This document shows, in pieces, positions 16,960 through 26,190 of a stretch of 64,000 bases of DNA (position 1 is its first letter; each line of letters begins with the position of its first letter). Under the pieces are notes generated by a model that was not told the DNA's origin, searched no databases, and was given only the letters and a program-made list of their open reading frames with translations. Source of the stretch: Alicyclobacillus sacchari (GTDB lineage: Bacteria > Bacillota > Bacilli > Alicyclobacillales > Alicyclobacillaceae); contig NZ_SORF01000001.1 in NCBI RefSeq assembly GCF_004366795.1, forward strand, positions 310,001 to 374,000. Reading direction: 5' to 3'. The position numbers and the translations under genes were made by a program.

Positions 16960-19900
16960 ATGTCGATCCGCAAAGTCGATGCCAAAGAGCCGGCAAAAGC
17001 GCGTGAGGAACGCGTACTGTCGTTCTGGCGCGATCGCGACGTTTTTCACGCGAGCGAGCAGAACCGCGATGGGCGCCCAGAATGGGTGTTCTACGAAGGC
17101 CCGCCGACGGCAAACGGCCTGCCTCACCCCGGCCATGTGTTGACGCGCGTATTCAAGGATCTATACCCCCGCTATCGGACGATGAAGGGCTATCACGTGA
17201 TGCGCAAAGCGGGCTGGGACACGCACGGGCTGCCCGTCGAAATCGAGATCGAGAAGAAATTTCAGATCAGCGGTAAAAAGCAAATTCAGGAGTTTGGCGT
17301 CGAGAAGTTCGTGCAAGCATGCCGCGAGAGCGTCTTCAAGTACGAACAGACCTGGCGGCAATTGACGGAGCGCCTGGGCTATTGGACCGATCTCGATCAC
17401 CCATACATGACGCTGACCGACGACTATATCGAATCCGTATGGCACTTGCTTAAAACCATTTTCGACAAAGGGTTGTTGGTGCAGGGGCACCGCGTCAGCC
17501 CGTACTGCCCGCATTGCGAGACCACACTCTCGAGCCACGAGGTCGCACAAGGCTATGCGGACGTCAAGGACCTCTCCGTCACCGCGAAGTTCCGCGTCAA
17601 AGACGGCGACGTGGACGGCCGTCCAACGTACATTCTCGCTTGGACGACGACGCCGTGGACCTTGCCGAGCAACGTCGCACTCGCCGTCCACGACGACCTT
17701 ACGTACGTGCTGATTCACAAGGCAGATCTGAATGAAAACATCTGGGTCGCGGAAGGTTTGCAAGAGCGCTTCCTCGCCGCAGGTGACAGCGTGATCGCGA
17801 AAAAGACGGGGCGGGAATTGGTCGGCACCGCATACGAGCCGGTGTTTCCATACGTCGTCCAAGATGGCAAGAAGCACATTGTCATTGCCTCCGATCACGT
17901 CACGGACGACAGTGGGACGGGCATTGTTCACATGGCACCTGCGCACGGCGAAGACGACTACAAAGCCTGCCAGCGCGCTGGCCTCGTCTTCATCAACTTT
18001 GTCGATGAGACCGGTTGCTACACGCCTGATGTTCCGGACTATGTGGGCCGTTTCGTCAAAGATGAGGACTTGAATGTCGATCTCGTCAAGTCCCTTGCGC
18101 ACCGCGGTCTGCTATATGACAAGCACAAGCACGAACACTCATACCCGCACTGCTGGCGCTGTGACACGCCGCTCATCTACTATGCCATTGACTCGTGGTT
18201 CATTCGCACGACCGAGTTCAAAGACGACTTGATGCGCAACTCGCAGTCGGTCAACTGGATTCCCCCGCACGTGCGCGAGGGGCGCATGGGCAACTTCCTG
18301 GAAAACGTGATTGACTGGAACTTGTCACGCAGCCGCTACTGGGGAACCCCTTTGCCAATCTGGCGCTGTGACGTATGCGGGCAGCTCGAATGCATTGGCT
18401 CGAAAGCGGAACTTGAAGACAAAGCTGGCCGCCTGCCGCAGGAATTGCACAAGCCGTACATCGACGATCTGACATGGCCTTGTTCGTGTGGCGACGGAAC
18501 CATGGCTCGGGTCCCCGAAGTGATCGACGTCTGGTTCGATTCGGGATCCATGCCGTTTGCCCAATTGCACTATCCCTTCGAGAATCAGGAGCTATTTGAA
18601 AAACTGTACCCCGCCGACTTTGTCTGCGAGGCCATCGACCAAACGCGGGGATGGTTTTACAGCCTGCTTGCGATCTCGACGGCCGTCACAGGCAAGGCGC
18701 CCTACAAGAACGTGTTGGTGCTTGGCCACGTGCTCGATGAACACGGCAAAAAGATGTCGAAGTCGAAAGGCAACGTGATCGATCCATTCGAGGCGTTCGA
18801 CATGCATGGAGCCGACGCGCTGCGCTTCTATTTTGTCGCGAACACACAGCCGTGGAATTCGCAGTTGTTCTACCACCGCGCAGTGGCCGAGAGCAAAGCG
18901 AAGTTCATCGATTTGTTGCAAAACATTCACCAGTTCTACGCGCTATATGCCGGCATCGACGGGTTCGATCCGCGCACGGCGAAGGAAATTCCGGTGGCAA
19001 TGCGGCCGCTCATGGACCGCTGGCTGCTGGCGCGCCTGCACCAGACGATCGCGACTGTCGACGCGGCATACGAGCGCTATGATGCGACGACGGCAGCACG
19101 CGCTTTGCAAGCGTTTGTCGATGAGCTTTCGACGTGGTACGTGCGGCGCAACCGGGATCGGTTTTGGGCGTCAGGCATGGAGGACGACAAGGTATCGGCA
19201 TATCTGACACTGTACGAGGCACTTTCGACGACAGCGATGCTGGCGGCACCTGTGACACCGTTCTTGGCGGAAGACATCTACCAAAACATCGTACGCTTAA
19301 ACGGCGCTTCAACGGACGTGCCCGAGAGCGTGCATCTGTGCGACTTCCCGGCTGCCAATCCAGGACTGGTCGACGAAGGACTGATCCGCGAAATGGCAAC
19401 CGTCCTCCGCGTGGTCGAAGCAGGGCGTCATCTTCGCAACGAAAGCAAGATCAAGACGCGCCAACCCTTGTCGGCCATGTATGTACCGAAAGCGGAAGAG
19501 GCCGTTCTTGGCAGGTTTACCGAAATCTTGAAAGACGAGTTGAACGTCAAAGACGTGCGGTTTGTCGATCTCGACGACATCGCGAAGCCGGAGTTGTATC
19601 TGCAGTTGGCTGCGGTCGGAAAAAGCTTTGGCAAGAAGACGCAGCAGCTTAACCAGGCGGCAAAAGCAGCCACGGCAGAACAGATTGAGGCGTTTCGCGA
19701 GCATGGTGCTGTCGAACTCGAAGGCGAAACGCTGACGACAGAACACGGTGAAATCCGCTACCGCGCAAACTTCGAAGGCCTCGTCAGCGTCGACCATCGC
19801 GGTTTCGTGGGACTTGTCACGGAATTGACACCAGAGCTCATTGAAGAGGGCTACGTCCGCGAGATCATCTCGAAAATGCAGATGATGCGCAAAGAAGTCG

Positions 19901-20097
19901 ACTACGGCGTGACGCACAAAGTGCGTTTTTACGCCGCCGGGGACCCAGAATTGCTCGGGGTGATCGAGCGCAATCGCGAGCGGATCGAGTCGACGGTGCT
20001 GATCCGTGAATGGGCGTACACACCGCTTGTGGACGCGGATCTCGAGAAGGAATGGGATGTGAATGGAAGAACATTGACGCTTGCCGTGGGGCGCTGA
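16960..20097 (+). CDS. ileS: isoleucyl-tRNA synthetase, long (IleS2-like) form
   Basis: The ATG at 16960 follows AAGGAGTGGAG and the T-box terminator. The 1045 residues exceed the usual bacterial form (about 920) and resemble the eukaryote-like IleS2 type. The class I signatures are HPGH (56-59) and KMSKS (598-602). The editing domain lies between them ('TTTPWTLPSNVALAV', 'VTDDSGTGIVHMAPAHGEDDY'), and the anticodon-binding domain follows ('STWYVRRNRDRFWA'). IleS2 enzymes often tolerate mupirocin. It charges tRNA-Ile in the cytosol. Confidence 0.95.
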   Translation: MSIRKVDAKEPAKAREERVLSFWRDRDVFHASEQNRDGRPEWVFYEGPPTANGLPHPGHVLTRVFKDLYPRYRTMKGYHVMRKAGWDTHGLPVEIEIEKKFQISGKKQIQEFGVEKFVQACRESVFKYEQTWRQLTERLGYWTDLDHPYMTLTDDYIESVWHLLKTIFDKGLLVQGHRVSPYCPHCETTLSSHEVAQGYADVKDLSVTAKFRVKDGDVDGRPTYILAWTTTPWTLPSNVALAVHDDLTYVLIHKADLNENIWVAEGLQERFLAAGDSVIAKKTGRELVGTAYEPVFPYVVQDGKKHIVIASDHVTDDSGTGIVHMAPAHGEDDYKACQRAGLVFINFVDETGCYTPDVPDYVGRFVKDEDLNVDLVKSLAHRGLLYDKHKHEHSYPHCWRCDTPLIYYAIDSWFIRTTEFKDDLMRNSQSVNWIPPHVREGRMGNFLENVIDWNLSRSRYWGTPLPIWRCDVCGQLECIGSKAELEDKAGRLPQELHKPYIDDLTWPCSCGDGTMARVPEVIDVWFDSGSMPFAQLHYPFENQELFEKLYPADFVCEAIDQTRGWFYSLLAISTAVTGKAPYKNVLVLGHVLDEHGKKMSKSKGNVIDPFEAFDMHGADALRFYFVANTQPWNSQLFYHRAVAESKAKFIDLLQNIHQFYALYAGIDGFDPRTAKEIPVAMRPLMDRWLLARLHQTIATVDAAYERYDATTAARALQAFVDELSTWYVRRNRDRFWASGMEDDKVSAYLTLYEALSTTAMLAAPVTPFLAEDIYQNIVRLNGASTDVPESVHLCDFPAANPGLVDEGLIREMATVLRVVEAGRHLRNESKIKTRQPLSAMYVPKAEEAVLGRFTEILKDELNVKDVRFVDLDDIAKPELYLQLAAVGKSFGKKTQQLNQAAKAATAEQIEAFREHGAVELEGETLTTEHGEIRYRANFEGLVSVDHRGFVGLVTELTPELIEEGYVREIISKMQMMRKEVDYGVTHKVRFYAAGDPELLGVIERNRERIESTVLIREWAYTPLVDADLEKEWDVNGRTLTLAVGR

Positions 20098-20103
20098 TGG
20101 GCA

Positions 20104-20415
20104 CTAGAACGTGCCCCAGAGCCCCTGGTATGTTCTCACCAACGCGAGCTTTCGGGCGCGCGGCAGCCGCTTGATGGCTCGTTCGCGCCGTAAAGCCGCA
20201 CATTTGTCGGCATGTGATTCGACGTAAAGCAGACGAACAGGGCCGCGCCCGCGTGTGTACTTCGCGCCGCGGCCTTTGTTGTGCATTGCGATCCGCCGCA
20301 ACACGTCGGTCGCATAGCCGGTATAGAGAGTTCCATCGCCGCACTCGACGATGTACACGAAGTGTCCTTGTCCACGATCGCCATCCGATTCGAGTCGGGC
20401 AACGTCCTTGTTCAT
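20104..20415 (-). CDS. GIY-YIG nuclease domain protein (UPF0213)
   Basis: This 103-residue single-domain protein has 'FVYIVECGDGTLYTGYATD' (the GIY-YIG pair), 'RRIAMHNKGRGAKYTRGRGP' and 'LRRERAIKRLPRARKLAL', the UPF0213/YazA pattern. It is a presumed DNA-acting nuclease of unknown role. Its ATG overlaps the stop of the alpha/beta hydrolase by four bases. Confidence 0.88.
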   Translation of the reverse strand: MNKDVARLESDGDRGQGHFVYIVECGDGTLYTGYATDVLRRIAMHNKGRGAKYTRGRGPVRLLYVESHADKCAALRRERAIKRLPRARKLALVRTYQGLWGTF

Positions 20416-21212
20416 GCTTCGAGAAACGATTCGACGTCGGCCAGTACGTCGCTTGCAGCTTGCAGTGTGAAGCCATGTCCGGTGCCAGGATACTCGCGCA
20501 GGATCGAGTTAGGAAGCCTGCGGTGCAGTGTACGGCCATTTTCCACAGGGATCAACATGTCGTCCGTACCATGCAGCACGAGCGTCTCATGCGTGATGGC
20601 TGGCAGCCTGTCATACGTCCCCGGCCACGTCTGTATGGCATGGAGTTGTCGAAAGTAGTTCTCCCGCGGCATCGGATGGCGCATCAGTGCGCGGAAGCTG
20701 TTTTCGAGCAACGGCAGATTCTCGGCAATAAATGCGTCTGGAAAGAGAAGTCGAATCTGATTTTGCAGCTCTTGCCCCGCATCGCCCGGCTGTCCCACCA
20801 GCATGGCGGCGGCCTCCGCTGTCGGGGGCGTCTGCTCCTTTCCTCCACACGTCGTACACCCAAGAATCAACTTTCGCACGTGCCCAGGGTGGTGCAGGGC
20901 AACCTCCTGGGCAACCATACCACCCATCGAAACGCCAAACACGTCAGCCATCGCGAGACCCAAGTGTTTCATAAGACCGACGACGTCCTCCGCCATATCG
21001 ACCAGCGTAAACGGCTTGTCCCCACGCAACACCGTCCTCGCGGCACCGCGATTGTCGAAGACGATGAGCTGACGCTTAGCGGCAAGCCGCCGAACAAAGC
21101 CACTCCCCCACCAGTCGGCGTTTCCGCCAAGACCCATAATCAAAATAAGTGGCTGGCCTTCTCCATGCACTTCGTAATACAGCTCGACAGCACCCAAGTC
21201 AGCTAGTGGCAC
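20412..21212 (-). CDS. alpha/beta hydrolase
   Basis: A GTG at 21212 behind GGGAGGAAG gives 266 residues; the longer frame begins inside the upstream terminator. It has the oxyanion loop 'MGLGGNADWW', the nucleophile elbow 'GVSMGG' (S95), a late Asp ('HGTDDMLIPVENG') and His ('GTGHGFTLQ'), which make the complete triad. It resembles 3-oxoadipate enol-lactonase-type hydrolases, but the substrate cannot be read from context. Confidence 0.85.
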   Translation of the reverse strand: MPLADLGAVELYYEVHGEGQPLILIMGLGGNADWWGSGFVRRLAAKRQLIVFDNRGAARTVLRGDKPFTLVDMAEDVVGLMKHLGLAMADVFGVSMGGMVAQEVALHHPGHVRKLILGCTTCGGKEQTPPTAEAAAMLVGQPGDAGQELQNQIRLLFPDAFIAENLPLLENSFRALMRHPMPRENYFRQLHAIQTWPGTYDRLPAITHETLVLHGTDDMLIPVENGRTLHRRLPNSILREYPGTGHGFTLQAASDVLADVESFLEA

Positions 21213-21243
21213 CCTCGCTTCCTCCCATCGCACCATCCACAAA

Positions 21244-21278
21244 TATAAAAAAAGAGGCACACCTAAACGCAGGTGGCC
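21244..21278 (-). terminator. terminator of the NCS1 permease gene
   Basis: On the minus strand GGCCACCT and AGGTGTGCC form a stem (21278-21256) followed by seven T. It also lies directly before the hydrolase gene. Confidence 0.8.
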
Positions 21279-21369
21279 CAAATCAGGGGTAAAGGGTTAA
21301 TACAAATGTAGCACAACGGCGGAGATATTTCCATGGCCAAACGGGCAATCCATCGCTACATGGTGTCGG

Positions 21370-23040
21370 TCAATGTGCAGACACAGACGTTTTACACAGG
21401 TCGTGACACGCACTCTCCAAGCTGCAGCAGAGCGAACAGATAGGCGCTTTGTGAAAAGGACAGTACAACACATCGACCTTTTCATACACAAATCCGCACG
21501 ATGCACAAGTCAACTCATCAGGTGAGTCCGAATGTTTGTGGGTCTCGTGATGCCTATCCGAATGTTCGAAGGCATTCTCCCGCGCAATGTAGTATTTGCC
21601 CCGCGTCACAAGGGCAATTACGGGAGCGAGTACGAAGGCCAACACGAAAGATAAGAACGGCGAGTATGCCTGGAGTATCAATCCAAACGCCCCAAAGAAG
21701 GCCGCAATAGACACGCTTGCCGCAATGATCATGGATCCAAATCCAACTGGGTTAAAGTTGTATAAGTGTCCGCGCTTAAATTCGATATAAGAGGGGCTGA
21801 TTTTCAAAAGACCTTTGTTGATGACGAGATCGGAAACCACCGCCCCGATCCAGGCGACCGCAAGATTCGAGTAAAACCCGAGCACTGTGTTCAAGAACCC
21901 AAACACGCCTGCTTCCATCAGACCAAGCGAAATCCCCACGTTCAGGAAAAGCCAGACGATGCGGCCCGGATGCGAGTGGAAGATACGCGAAAAGAAGTTA
22001 GACCATGATAGTGATCCTGAATACGCATTTGTCACGTTGATTTTGATCTGTGATAGCAGTACGAAGAATGTGGCTAATGCAAGCGCTGCATAACCGTTGC
22101 CTATCACTGTATGAAAGGCTTGCGTGTACATTCTGATTGGCTCGTCAGCCGCTTTGCTTCCCATAGCCGGGTCAATCCACGAAGCTAAAAGGGAGCCTCC
22201 CAGTTGTTTGATGGCACCTAAGATGACCCAACCCGGGCCTGCAAACATGACGGCTAACCACCATTTGTTGCGATTTTGGGAAGTGAGGTTTGGCATGAAG
22301 CGCAGATAATCCACCTGCTCTCCAATTTGCACGATTAAGGACAACGTTACACCGGCAGCTAGACCGAACTCCAAAGGGGTAAAGTGGCTGCCGGAAGCCG
22401 AGGCTCCACCAAATTGCATCCAGTGCGAAAACACGGACGGATCCTGAAGCGCGATCGCGACGAACGGGCCGAGCATCAGCACGAGCCAAACAGGTTGGGT
22501 GATCATCTGCAGCTTGGACAAAGCCGTCATGCCAAACATGACAAGTGGGATGACAACCAAGGAACAGATAAGGTATCCGATAGCCAGAGGAATGTGGAAG
22601 AACTCTTGCAACGCCTGCGCCATAACAGAACCTTCAAGTGAAAAATAGATGAATGTAAACGACGCATAGACCAGTGAGGCCAGGGTGGAACCGTAATAGC
22701 CGAAGCCTGCTCCGCGCGTCAACAAATCCATATCAATATTGTGCTTGGCCGAGTAGTATGCGATGGGAATACCAGTAAGGAAAATCATAGCCGCCACCAC
22801 TAGAATGGCGGTCATGGCGTTCGCAAAACCGTACGTTAGCACTACAGAACCACCAATGGCGAAATCAGCCATATAAGCGATCCCGCCAAGAGCTGAATTC
22901 ATCACGGTCCATTCACCCCAACGACGGAATGACTTCGGTGCATAGCGGAGGGCATAGTCCTCCAGCACGGGATTTTGTACCCAACGATTGAATGTACGCT
23001 TGGGCCTCAAGTGCCCTTGTTCTGGCTGCGGATGAGACAT
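21370..23040 (-). CDS. NCS1-family permease (cytosine/purine/allantoin type) with Cys-rich C-terminal tail
   Basis: The ATG at 23040 follows GGGAGGGG. The 556 residues have about twelve transmembrane segments with NCS1 features ('FAIGGSVVLTYGFANAMTAILVVAAMIF' region, 'TRGAGFGYYGS', 'NAYSGSLSWSNFFSRIF'). The family brings in nucleobases, hydantoins, allantoin or thiamine precursors with sodium or protons. Unusually, residues 509-556 form a cytoplasmic tail with eight Cys and two His ('TCASCGF', 'YCPFHKAPICSLCC', 'CHDLC'), likely a zinc or redox site. GlnR/TnrA-like boxes lie upstream, which supports a nitrogen-supply role. Confidence 0.85.
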   Translation of the reverse strand: MSHPQPEQGHLRPKRTFNRWVQNPVLEDYALRYAPKSFRRWGEWTVMNSALGGIAYMADFAIGGSVVLTYGFANAMTAILVVAAMIFLTGIPIAYYSAKHNIDMDLLTRGAGFGYYGSTLASLVYASFTFIYFSLEGSVMAQALQEFFHIPLAIGYLICSLVVIPLVMFGMTALSKLQMITQPVWLVLMLGPFVAIALQDPSVFSHWMQFGGASASGSHFTPLEFGLAAGVTLSLIVQIGEQVDYLRFMPNLTSQNRNKWWLAVMFAGPGWVILGAIKQLGGSLLASWIDPAMGSKAADEPIRMYTQAFHTVIGNGYAALALATFFVLLSQIKINVTNAYSGSLSWSNFFSRIFHSHPGRIVWLFLNVGISLGLMEAGVFGFLNTVLGFYSNLAVAWIGAVVSDLVINKGLLKISPSYIEFKRGHLYNFNPVGFGSMIIAASVSIAAFFGAFGLILQAYSPFLSFVLAFVLAPVIALVTRGKYYIARENAFEHSDRHHETHKHSDSPDELTCASCGFVYEKVDVLYCPFHKAPICSLCCSLESACHDLCKTSVSAH

Positions 23041-23116
23041 CGAAACCCCTCCCAAACCATCTGAACTGTTTGCAAACTCAACCTAACATTCCAAACCGCA
23101 CATTGGCAATCAAAAT

Positions 23117-23133
23117 TGTTATATAAACTAACA
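23117..23133. promoter_or_regulatory. GlnR/TnrA-like box 1
   Basis: TGTTATATAAACTAACA fits the TGTNA-N7-TNACA nitrogen box exactly. It lies about 80 bases upstream of the permease start. Confidence 0.65.
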
Positions 23134-23178
23134 TGTATAATCAATTTTTTAGGAACATCTGAATCGCGATGATATTTA

Positions 23179-23195
23179 TGTTATATAATACAACC
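23179..23195. promoter_or_regulatory. degenerate GlnR/TnrA-like half-box
   Basis: TGTTATATAATACAACC keeps the left half of the nitrogen box but not the right. It lies between two perfect copies. Confidence 0.35.
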
Positions 23196-23243
23196 TTCAT
23201 CTTAGCTCATATCAGGCCAAACTGGAGAATTAACGAGATGATA

Positions 23244-23260
23244 TGTTATATTATTTAACA
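23244..23260. promoter_or_regulatory. GlnR/TnrA-like box 2
   Basis: TGTTATATTATTTAACA is a second exact TGTNA-N7-TNACA match, about 127 bases from box 1 and in the same AT-rich intergenic region. Confidence 0.65.
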
Positions 23261-23587
23261 ATTATACTCCAGAACAAACTGTTCAACCTCTCTGGCCACA
23301 GCCGACGGTATTAGGAGGGACCAACGGTATCGTCGAATTCTCAAACGCCCGCTTGCACCCTGACGCTTTCCACCCAATCTGCAATCGATAGATCGGAAAA
23401 TGAGAATGCATTCCGAATCGTTGGATTATTTGTGAACGTGTGGTGTTTTAGAACCGGAGATGACGAAATAAAGTGGAGAACAATGTGATTATGAAGACAT
23501 TGTGAGCAGCCGTGCTGCCGTAGGGGTCATAATCAATTACAAGATAGAACGTCTACACAGAGCGAGGTCATGAACAAAACAATAATA
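23261..23587. other. gene-free stretch between the permease and cysE
   Basis: About 330 bases hold no open frame with a ribosome binding site. It includes a short GAGAATGCATTC-type inverted repeat near 23400 and ends at the cysE terminator. I see no further assignable element. Confidence 0.4.
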
Positions 23588-23630
23588 CATGCTGACCAGC
23601 CTCGCCCGTAAGCGAGGCTGGTCAGCATGT
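23588..23630 (-). terminator. terminator of cysE
   Basis: ACATGCTGACCAGCCTCGC and its perfect complement form a stem of about 18 base pairs with a five- to six-base loop. On the minus strand it is followed by a T-rich tail. Confidence 0.8.
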
Positions 23631-23645
23631 CATGTCAACCAAGAG

Positions 23646-24512
23646 TCACGACTTTACACCGCGCGGCCGGACGACGCTTTCCGTTTCATACACGACCTTG
23701 CTGTATGGCATCACCGACTGCGTCACCCACGCGTTACTCCCAATTACGCTGTGATGGCCGATAACCGTGTCACCACCCAGTACGGTGGAGTTCGCGTATA
23801 GCACGACGTAATCCTCAACGGTCGGGTGACGCTTAATATGGCGAACCAATTCACCGCCCTCGTCCTTCGGGAAGTACAATGCACCGAGCGTCACACCTTG
23901 GTAAATCTTCACGTGGTTTCCGACGACCGCTGTTTCGCCAACAACAATGCCAGTTGCGTGATCGATCATAATGCCGCGGCCAATGGTCGCACCTGGGTGC
24001 AGATCTACCCCAGTCAAACGGTGCCCGTATTCGGTCATCATCCGTGGAAGCAACGGTACCCCAAAGCGATGCAGCAGATTTGCAGCGCGATAAATCAGGA
24101 GCGCAAGAATGCCCGGGTATGTCAAAATGACCTCGTCGTGACCGGACGCTGCCGGATCTCCATTGAGCGTTTCGACGACGTCTTCATACACAAAGTCCTG
24201 CAGAGTTGGCAGATGTTCGATAAACGCATCCGCTTTGGCCCAAGCGTCCCTGCGGGTGTCCTCCGTACCGCCGCTTGCGAGACAAGATTGATAAGATGCG
24301 CGATGAATCTGCTCCGCAAGTACGGAACGCAAGCGTTCAATTTTATCTGTAAGGCGGCGATCCGCCTCAACCTCAAAGTAATTTGGCAACAAGGATGACC
24401 TGGTCAAGAGGACGATTTCTCGGATGGCCTCCGGCTCTGGATGACAGGTACGCCCTTTAAACATACGGCAACTGTTTTGCAGCAAATGGCTGGCAATGTC
24501 CTGGGTGTTCAT
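23646..24512 (-). CDS. cysE: serine O-acetyltransferase (CysE/EpsC type)
   Basis: The 288 residues have an N-terminal helical domain. A left-handed parallel beta-helix made of hexapeptide repeats follows ('GVDLHPGATIGRGIMIDHATGIVVGETAVVG', 'VVLYANSTVLGGDTVIG'). The catalytic His is in 'MIDHATG', and 'TEYGHRLTGVDLHP' carries the second His region. It makes O-acetylserine from serine and acetyl-CoA, the acceptor used by the CysK found 14 kb away. It is alone, not in the common cysE-cysS arrangement. Confidence 0.92.
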   Translation of the reverse strand: MNTQDIASHLLQNSCRMFKGRTCHPEPEAIREIVLLTRSSLLPNYFEVEADRRLTDKIERLRSVLAEQIHRASYQSCLASGGTEDTRRDAWAKADAFIEHLPTLQDFVYEDVVETLNGDPAASGHDEVILTYPGILALLIYRAANLLHRFGVPLLPRMMTEYGHRLTGVDLHPGATIGRGIMIDHATGIVVGETAVVGNHVKIYQGVTLGALYFPKDEGGELVRHIKRHPTVEDYVVLYANSTVLGGDTVIGHHSVIGSNAWVTQSVMPYSKVVYETESVVRPRGVKS

Positions 24513-24736
24513 CCCGTTTCTCTTCCCCTCTCGCTCCCTTTGCCTGTGCGTCTCTTACGAGTATACATCGCTATAAGTTTGCAAAAAACTCTGTAATCCC
24601 GTGTGTAAAGTGGGATTTTCGCATCGTGCCACATACCCAGGATGGACGCCATTTTCCGTGGGGCCTTTTTACGATATGCTCCTATATGAAACACCTGTCA
24701 GCGACGAAGTGACAGGCAGAGAGGAGTGTGGATCCA

Positions 24737-26116
24737 ATGGACGCTATCGAATCGTATTTGTCCACCAACCGCTCGCGCCACTTGGACGAACTTGTCGACT
24801 TGTTGTCGATTCCAAGTATCAGCGCGCTGAGCGAGCATAAGGCGGACGTTCGCCATGCGGCGGTCTGGATTCAACAGAAGCTGTCCGATGCCGGTTTCGA
24901 GCACGCCACCCTGATGGAAACGGGCGGCCATCCAGTCGTTTATGCGGACTGGCTGCACGCAGAACATGCGCCAACCGTATTGGTTTATGGTCACTATGAC
25001 GTGCAACCCGTTGATCCTGTCTCGTTGTGGAAGACGCCGCCGTTTGAGCCAACCATCCAAGGCAACCAGATCTTTGCGCGCGGTGCCAGTGATGACAAGG
25101 GACCGACACTCATGCACATCCATGCTTTGGGTGCCTTGCTCGCCGTGTCGGGAAAACTCCCGGTCAATATCAAATTCTGCATTGAGGGCGAGGAAGAGAT
25201 TGGATCCGCACATCTGCACTCCTTTATGGAGAAAGAGCGCGAACACTTTGCTGCAGACCTCATTCTCATCTCCGACACGACGATGATCTCGCCGACTCAG
25301 CCAGCCGTCGTCTATGGACTGCGCGGCCTGACCGCTTGTCAAATCGACGTCAGAACAGCGGCAAGCGACCTCCACTCCGGCCTCTATGGCGGTGCCGTTC
25401 CCAATGCGATTCACGCCTTGGTGGAAGTGCTCAACAGTCTCCACAATCCAGACGGATCGGTGGCAGTCGCAGGCTTTTACGACAAGGTGACTCCCCTCGC
25501 ACAAGACGAGAAAGAACAGTACGCAAAGTTGGGTCATGACGACGAATCCTATCGAGCGTCTCTTGGTCTTACTCAGTTGCACGGCGAACCCGGCTACACG
25601 ACCTTGGAGCGGCTTTGGGCGCGTCCAACACTCGAAATCAACGGCATATACGGCGGCTTCCAAGGTGAAGGCACAAAAACCGTGATTCCTTGTGAAGCAC
25701 ACGCGAAGATCACATGCAGGTTGGTGCCAAACCAAGATCCGGGGGAAATTCTCGACCTGATTGAAAACCACCTGGCGACGCATACGCCCACGGGTGCACA
25801 GGTGACGTTGGTTCGCCAGGACGGTGGCAAGCCGTATCTCGCACCATATGACCACCCAGCCATCCAACTGGCTTCTGAGGCATATGCCCACGCATATGGC
25901 ACACCAGCCGTGTTCACGCGCATGGGCGGATCCATTCCCGTGGTTGAGACGTTCGCCAACGTGCTCAATATCCCTGTCGTGATGATGGGCTTCAGCCTTG
26001 GCGATGAGAACTTCCACGCACCAAACGAACACTTTTCACTCGATAACTTTGACAAAGGATTGCGCACCTTGTGTTACTACTACACACACCTGCCCCAAGC
26101 GATGGGTCAGGCTTAA
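24737..26116 (+). CDS. M20 family dipeptidase
   Basis: I prefer the ATG at 24737, ten bases after GAGGAG, over the GTG at 24728. The 459 residues have the di-zinc site of M20 peptidases: His in 'YGHYDVQP', Asp in 'RGASDDKGP', the Glu pair in 'EGEEEIGS', Asp in 'LISDTTM', and a late His in 'APNEHFSLDNF'. A dimerisation domain is inserted in the middle. It is probably a cytosolic dipeptidase or carboxypeptidase that recycles peptides. Confidence 0.9.
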   Translation: MDAIESYLSTNRSRHLDELVDLLSIPSISALSEHKADVRHAAVWIQQKLSDAGFEHATLMETGGHPVVYADWLHAEHAPTVLVYGHYDVQPVDPVSLWKTPPFEPTIQGNQIFARGASDDKGPTLMHIHALGALLAVSGKLPVNIKFCIEGEEEIGSAHLHSFMEKEREHFAADLILISDTTMISPTQPAVVYGLRGLTACQIDVRTAASDLHSGLYGGAVPNAIHALVEVLNSLHNPDGSVAVAGFYDKVTPLAQDEKEQYAKLGHDDESYRASLGLTQLHGEPGYTTLERLWARPTLEINGIYGGFQGEGTKTVIPCEAHAKITCRLVPNQDPGEILDLIENHLATHTPTGAQVTLVRQDGGKPYLAPYDHPAIQLASEAYAHAYGTPAVFTRMGGSIPVVETFANVLNIPVVMMGFSLGDENFHAPNEHFSLDNFDKGLRTLCYYYTHLPQAMGQA

Positions 26117-26133
26117 TGTATCGTCGACACGGC

Positions 26134-26165
26134 AAAGGCCACCCGATTCAAGGGTGGCCTTTTTG
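26134..26165 (+). terminator. rho-independent terminator
   Basis: AAAGGCCACCC (26134-26144) pairs with GGGTGGCCTTT (26152-26162), followed by T. It separates the dipeptidase gene from convergent codY. Confidence 0.85.
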
Positions 26166-26190
26166 TCGTACGAGATGCTAAAACTTGCCG

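Noticed and set aside
24698-26032. 444-codon open frame on the minus strand opposite the M20 dipeptidase gene
   Set aside because: Same shadow pattern; its product is low in motif content and the plus-strand gene has the full zinc site.
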